Source of the DNA: a virus
Strand: one strand, 5' to 3'
IMG/VR virus record: IMGVR_UViG_3300032222_000097
Location: 1-28,251 of that record
DNA length: 28,251 nucleotides
Part shown: piece by piece, positions 28,110 through 28,251 of the stretch
How the letters are laid out: the number at the start of each line of letters is the position of its first letter
Numbering within the stretch: the stretch's first letter is position 1
Translations under genes and position numbers: made by a program
The notes under the pieces: generated by a model
What the model was told of the DNA's origin: nothing
Database searches by the model: none
What the model saw: only the letters and a program-made list of their open reading frames with translations

Positions 28110-28251
28110 TTATACTTGTCTTGAAAGTGAAGTTTGGAATTTTTGAACCGCAGTATATAAGTTGGCTGATTCCGTATCACTTAAGCCATCTCCTATTGAA
28201 GCAAATGCTTGTTGTTTATCGGAGTAATAAGTTGGTGTATTTGTTGGGGAT
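28110..28251 (-). CDS. Tail fibre-like protein, C-terminal part (cut by right window edge)
   Basis: The frame is open from the right edge to the stop at 28110 and gives the last 46 residues of a protein: YYSDKQQAFASIGDGLSDTE, then SANLYTAVQKFQTSLSRQV. I recall the (F/Y)ASIGDGLSDT...LYTxVQxFQTxLxRQV ending from tail-fibre proteins of Bacteroidota phages, where it closes proteins that begin like the ORF at the left edge. The frame fits an end-to-end join with that ORF. Confidence 0.7.
   Translation of the reverse strand, partial: SPTNTPTYYSDKQQAFASIGDGLSDTESANLYTAVQKFQTSLSRQV

Noticed and set aside
1-28251. Prophage integration genes, tRNAs, diversity-generating retroelement
   Set aside because: No integrase, excisionase, tRNA cloverleaf, reverse transcriptase or variable/template repeat pair was found; lysogeny cannot be supported from this window.

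Overview
This window is almost certainly a tailed phage (siphovirus type) infecting a member of the Bacteroidota. Five promoter-like sites fit the Bacteroidota consensus (TTTG, 19-20 nt, TAnnTTTG), three of them exactly. Shine-Dalgarno sites are weak or absent, the DNA is AT-rich, and many proteins resemble families I associate with Bacteroidota phages. Every gene I accept lies on the minus strand, so transcription runs from high to low coordinates. Genes are packed tightly, with ATGA or TAATG stop/start overlaps throughout. I see no integrase, tRNA, CRISPR array or reverse transcriptase.

Layout in the direction of transcription. 28251-26995: end of a tail-fibre-like gene, then a lysis cassette (holin-like membrane proteins and an M15 peptidase endolysin). 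26953-25011: early operon from a strong promoter, with small unknown proteins, an HTH protein, an SSB-like protein and a conserved unknown. 24959-24805: a promoter and a highly structured leader RNA ending in a terminator-like stem and T-tract. 24805-20012: replication and DNA metabolism. This includes a winged-helix initiator whose gene contains five iterons and three AT-rich 15-bp repeats (a lambda-O-like origin), a possible helicase loader, a metallophosphoesterase, a VRR-NUC nuclease and a sigma-like protein. 20076-17702: a ParB/DNA-methyltransferase fusion, an HNH nuclease, a DUF3310 protein and small paralogues. 17705-16205: TerS and TerL. 16186-15772: a mini-operon of two small proteins with its own promoter and terminator.

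15736-1569 holds the structural genes in an unusual order. The tail part comes first: tail assembly chaperone with a -1 frameshift, tail completion proteins, two large baseplate/hub proteins and the tape measure. The head part follows: protease, scaffold, capsid, then tail tube, then portal and connector. 1572-1: small proteins, a predicted one-gene spanin, a Cys-rich peptide and the start of a fibre gene.

The left edge cuts the N-terminal part of a fibre gene and the right edge cuts the C-terminal part of one. The two halves are in a compatible frame, and joining them would put the late genes directly in front of the lysis cassette. The window may therefore be all or nearly all of a circularly permuted genome of about 28-30 kb.

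The points most worth following are the structured leader RNA with mutually exclusive pairings, the origin inside the initiator gene, the portal fused to a HAD phosphatase-like domain, a near-leaderless promoter/start module used at least three times, and eight small ORFs (33-51 aa) that simple gene calling would miss.
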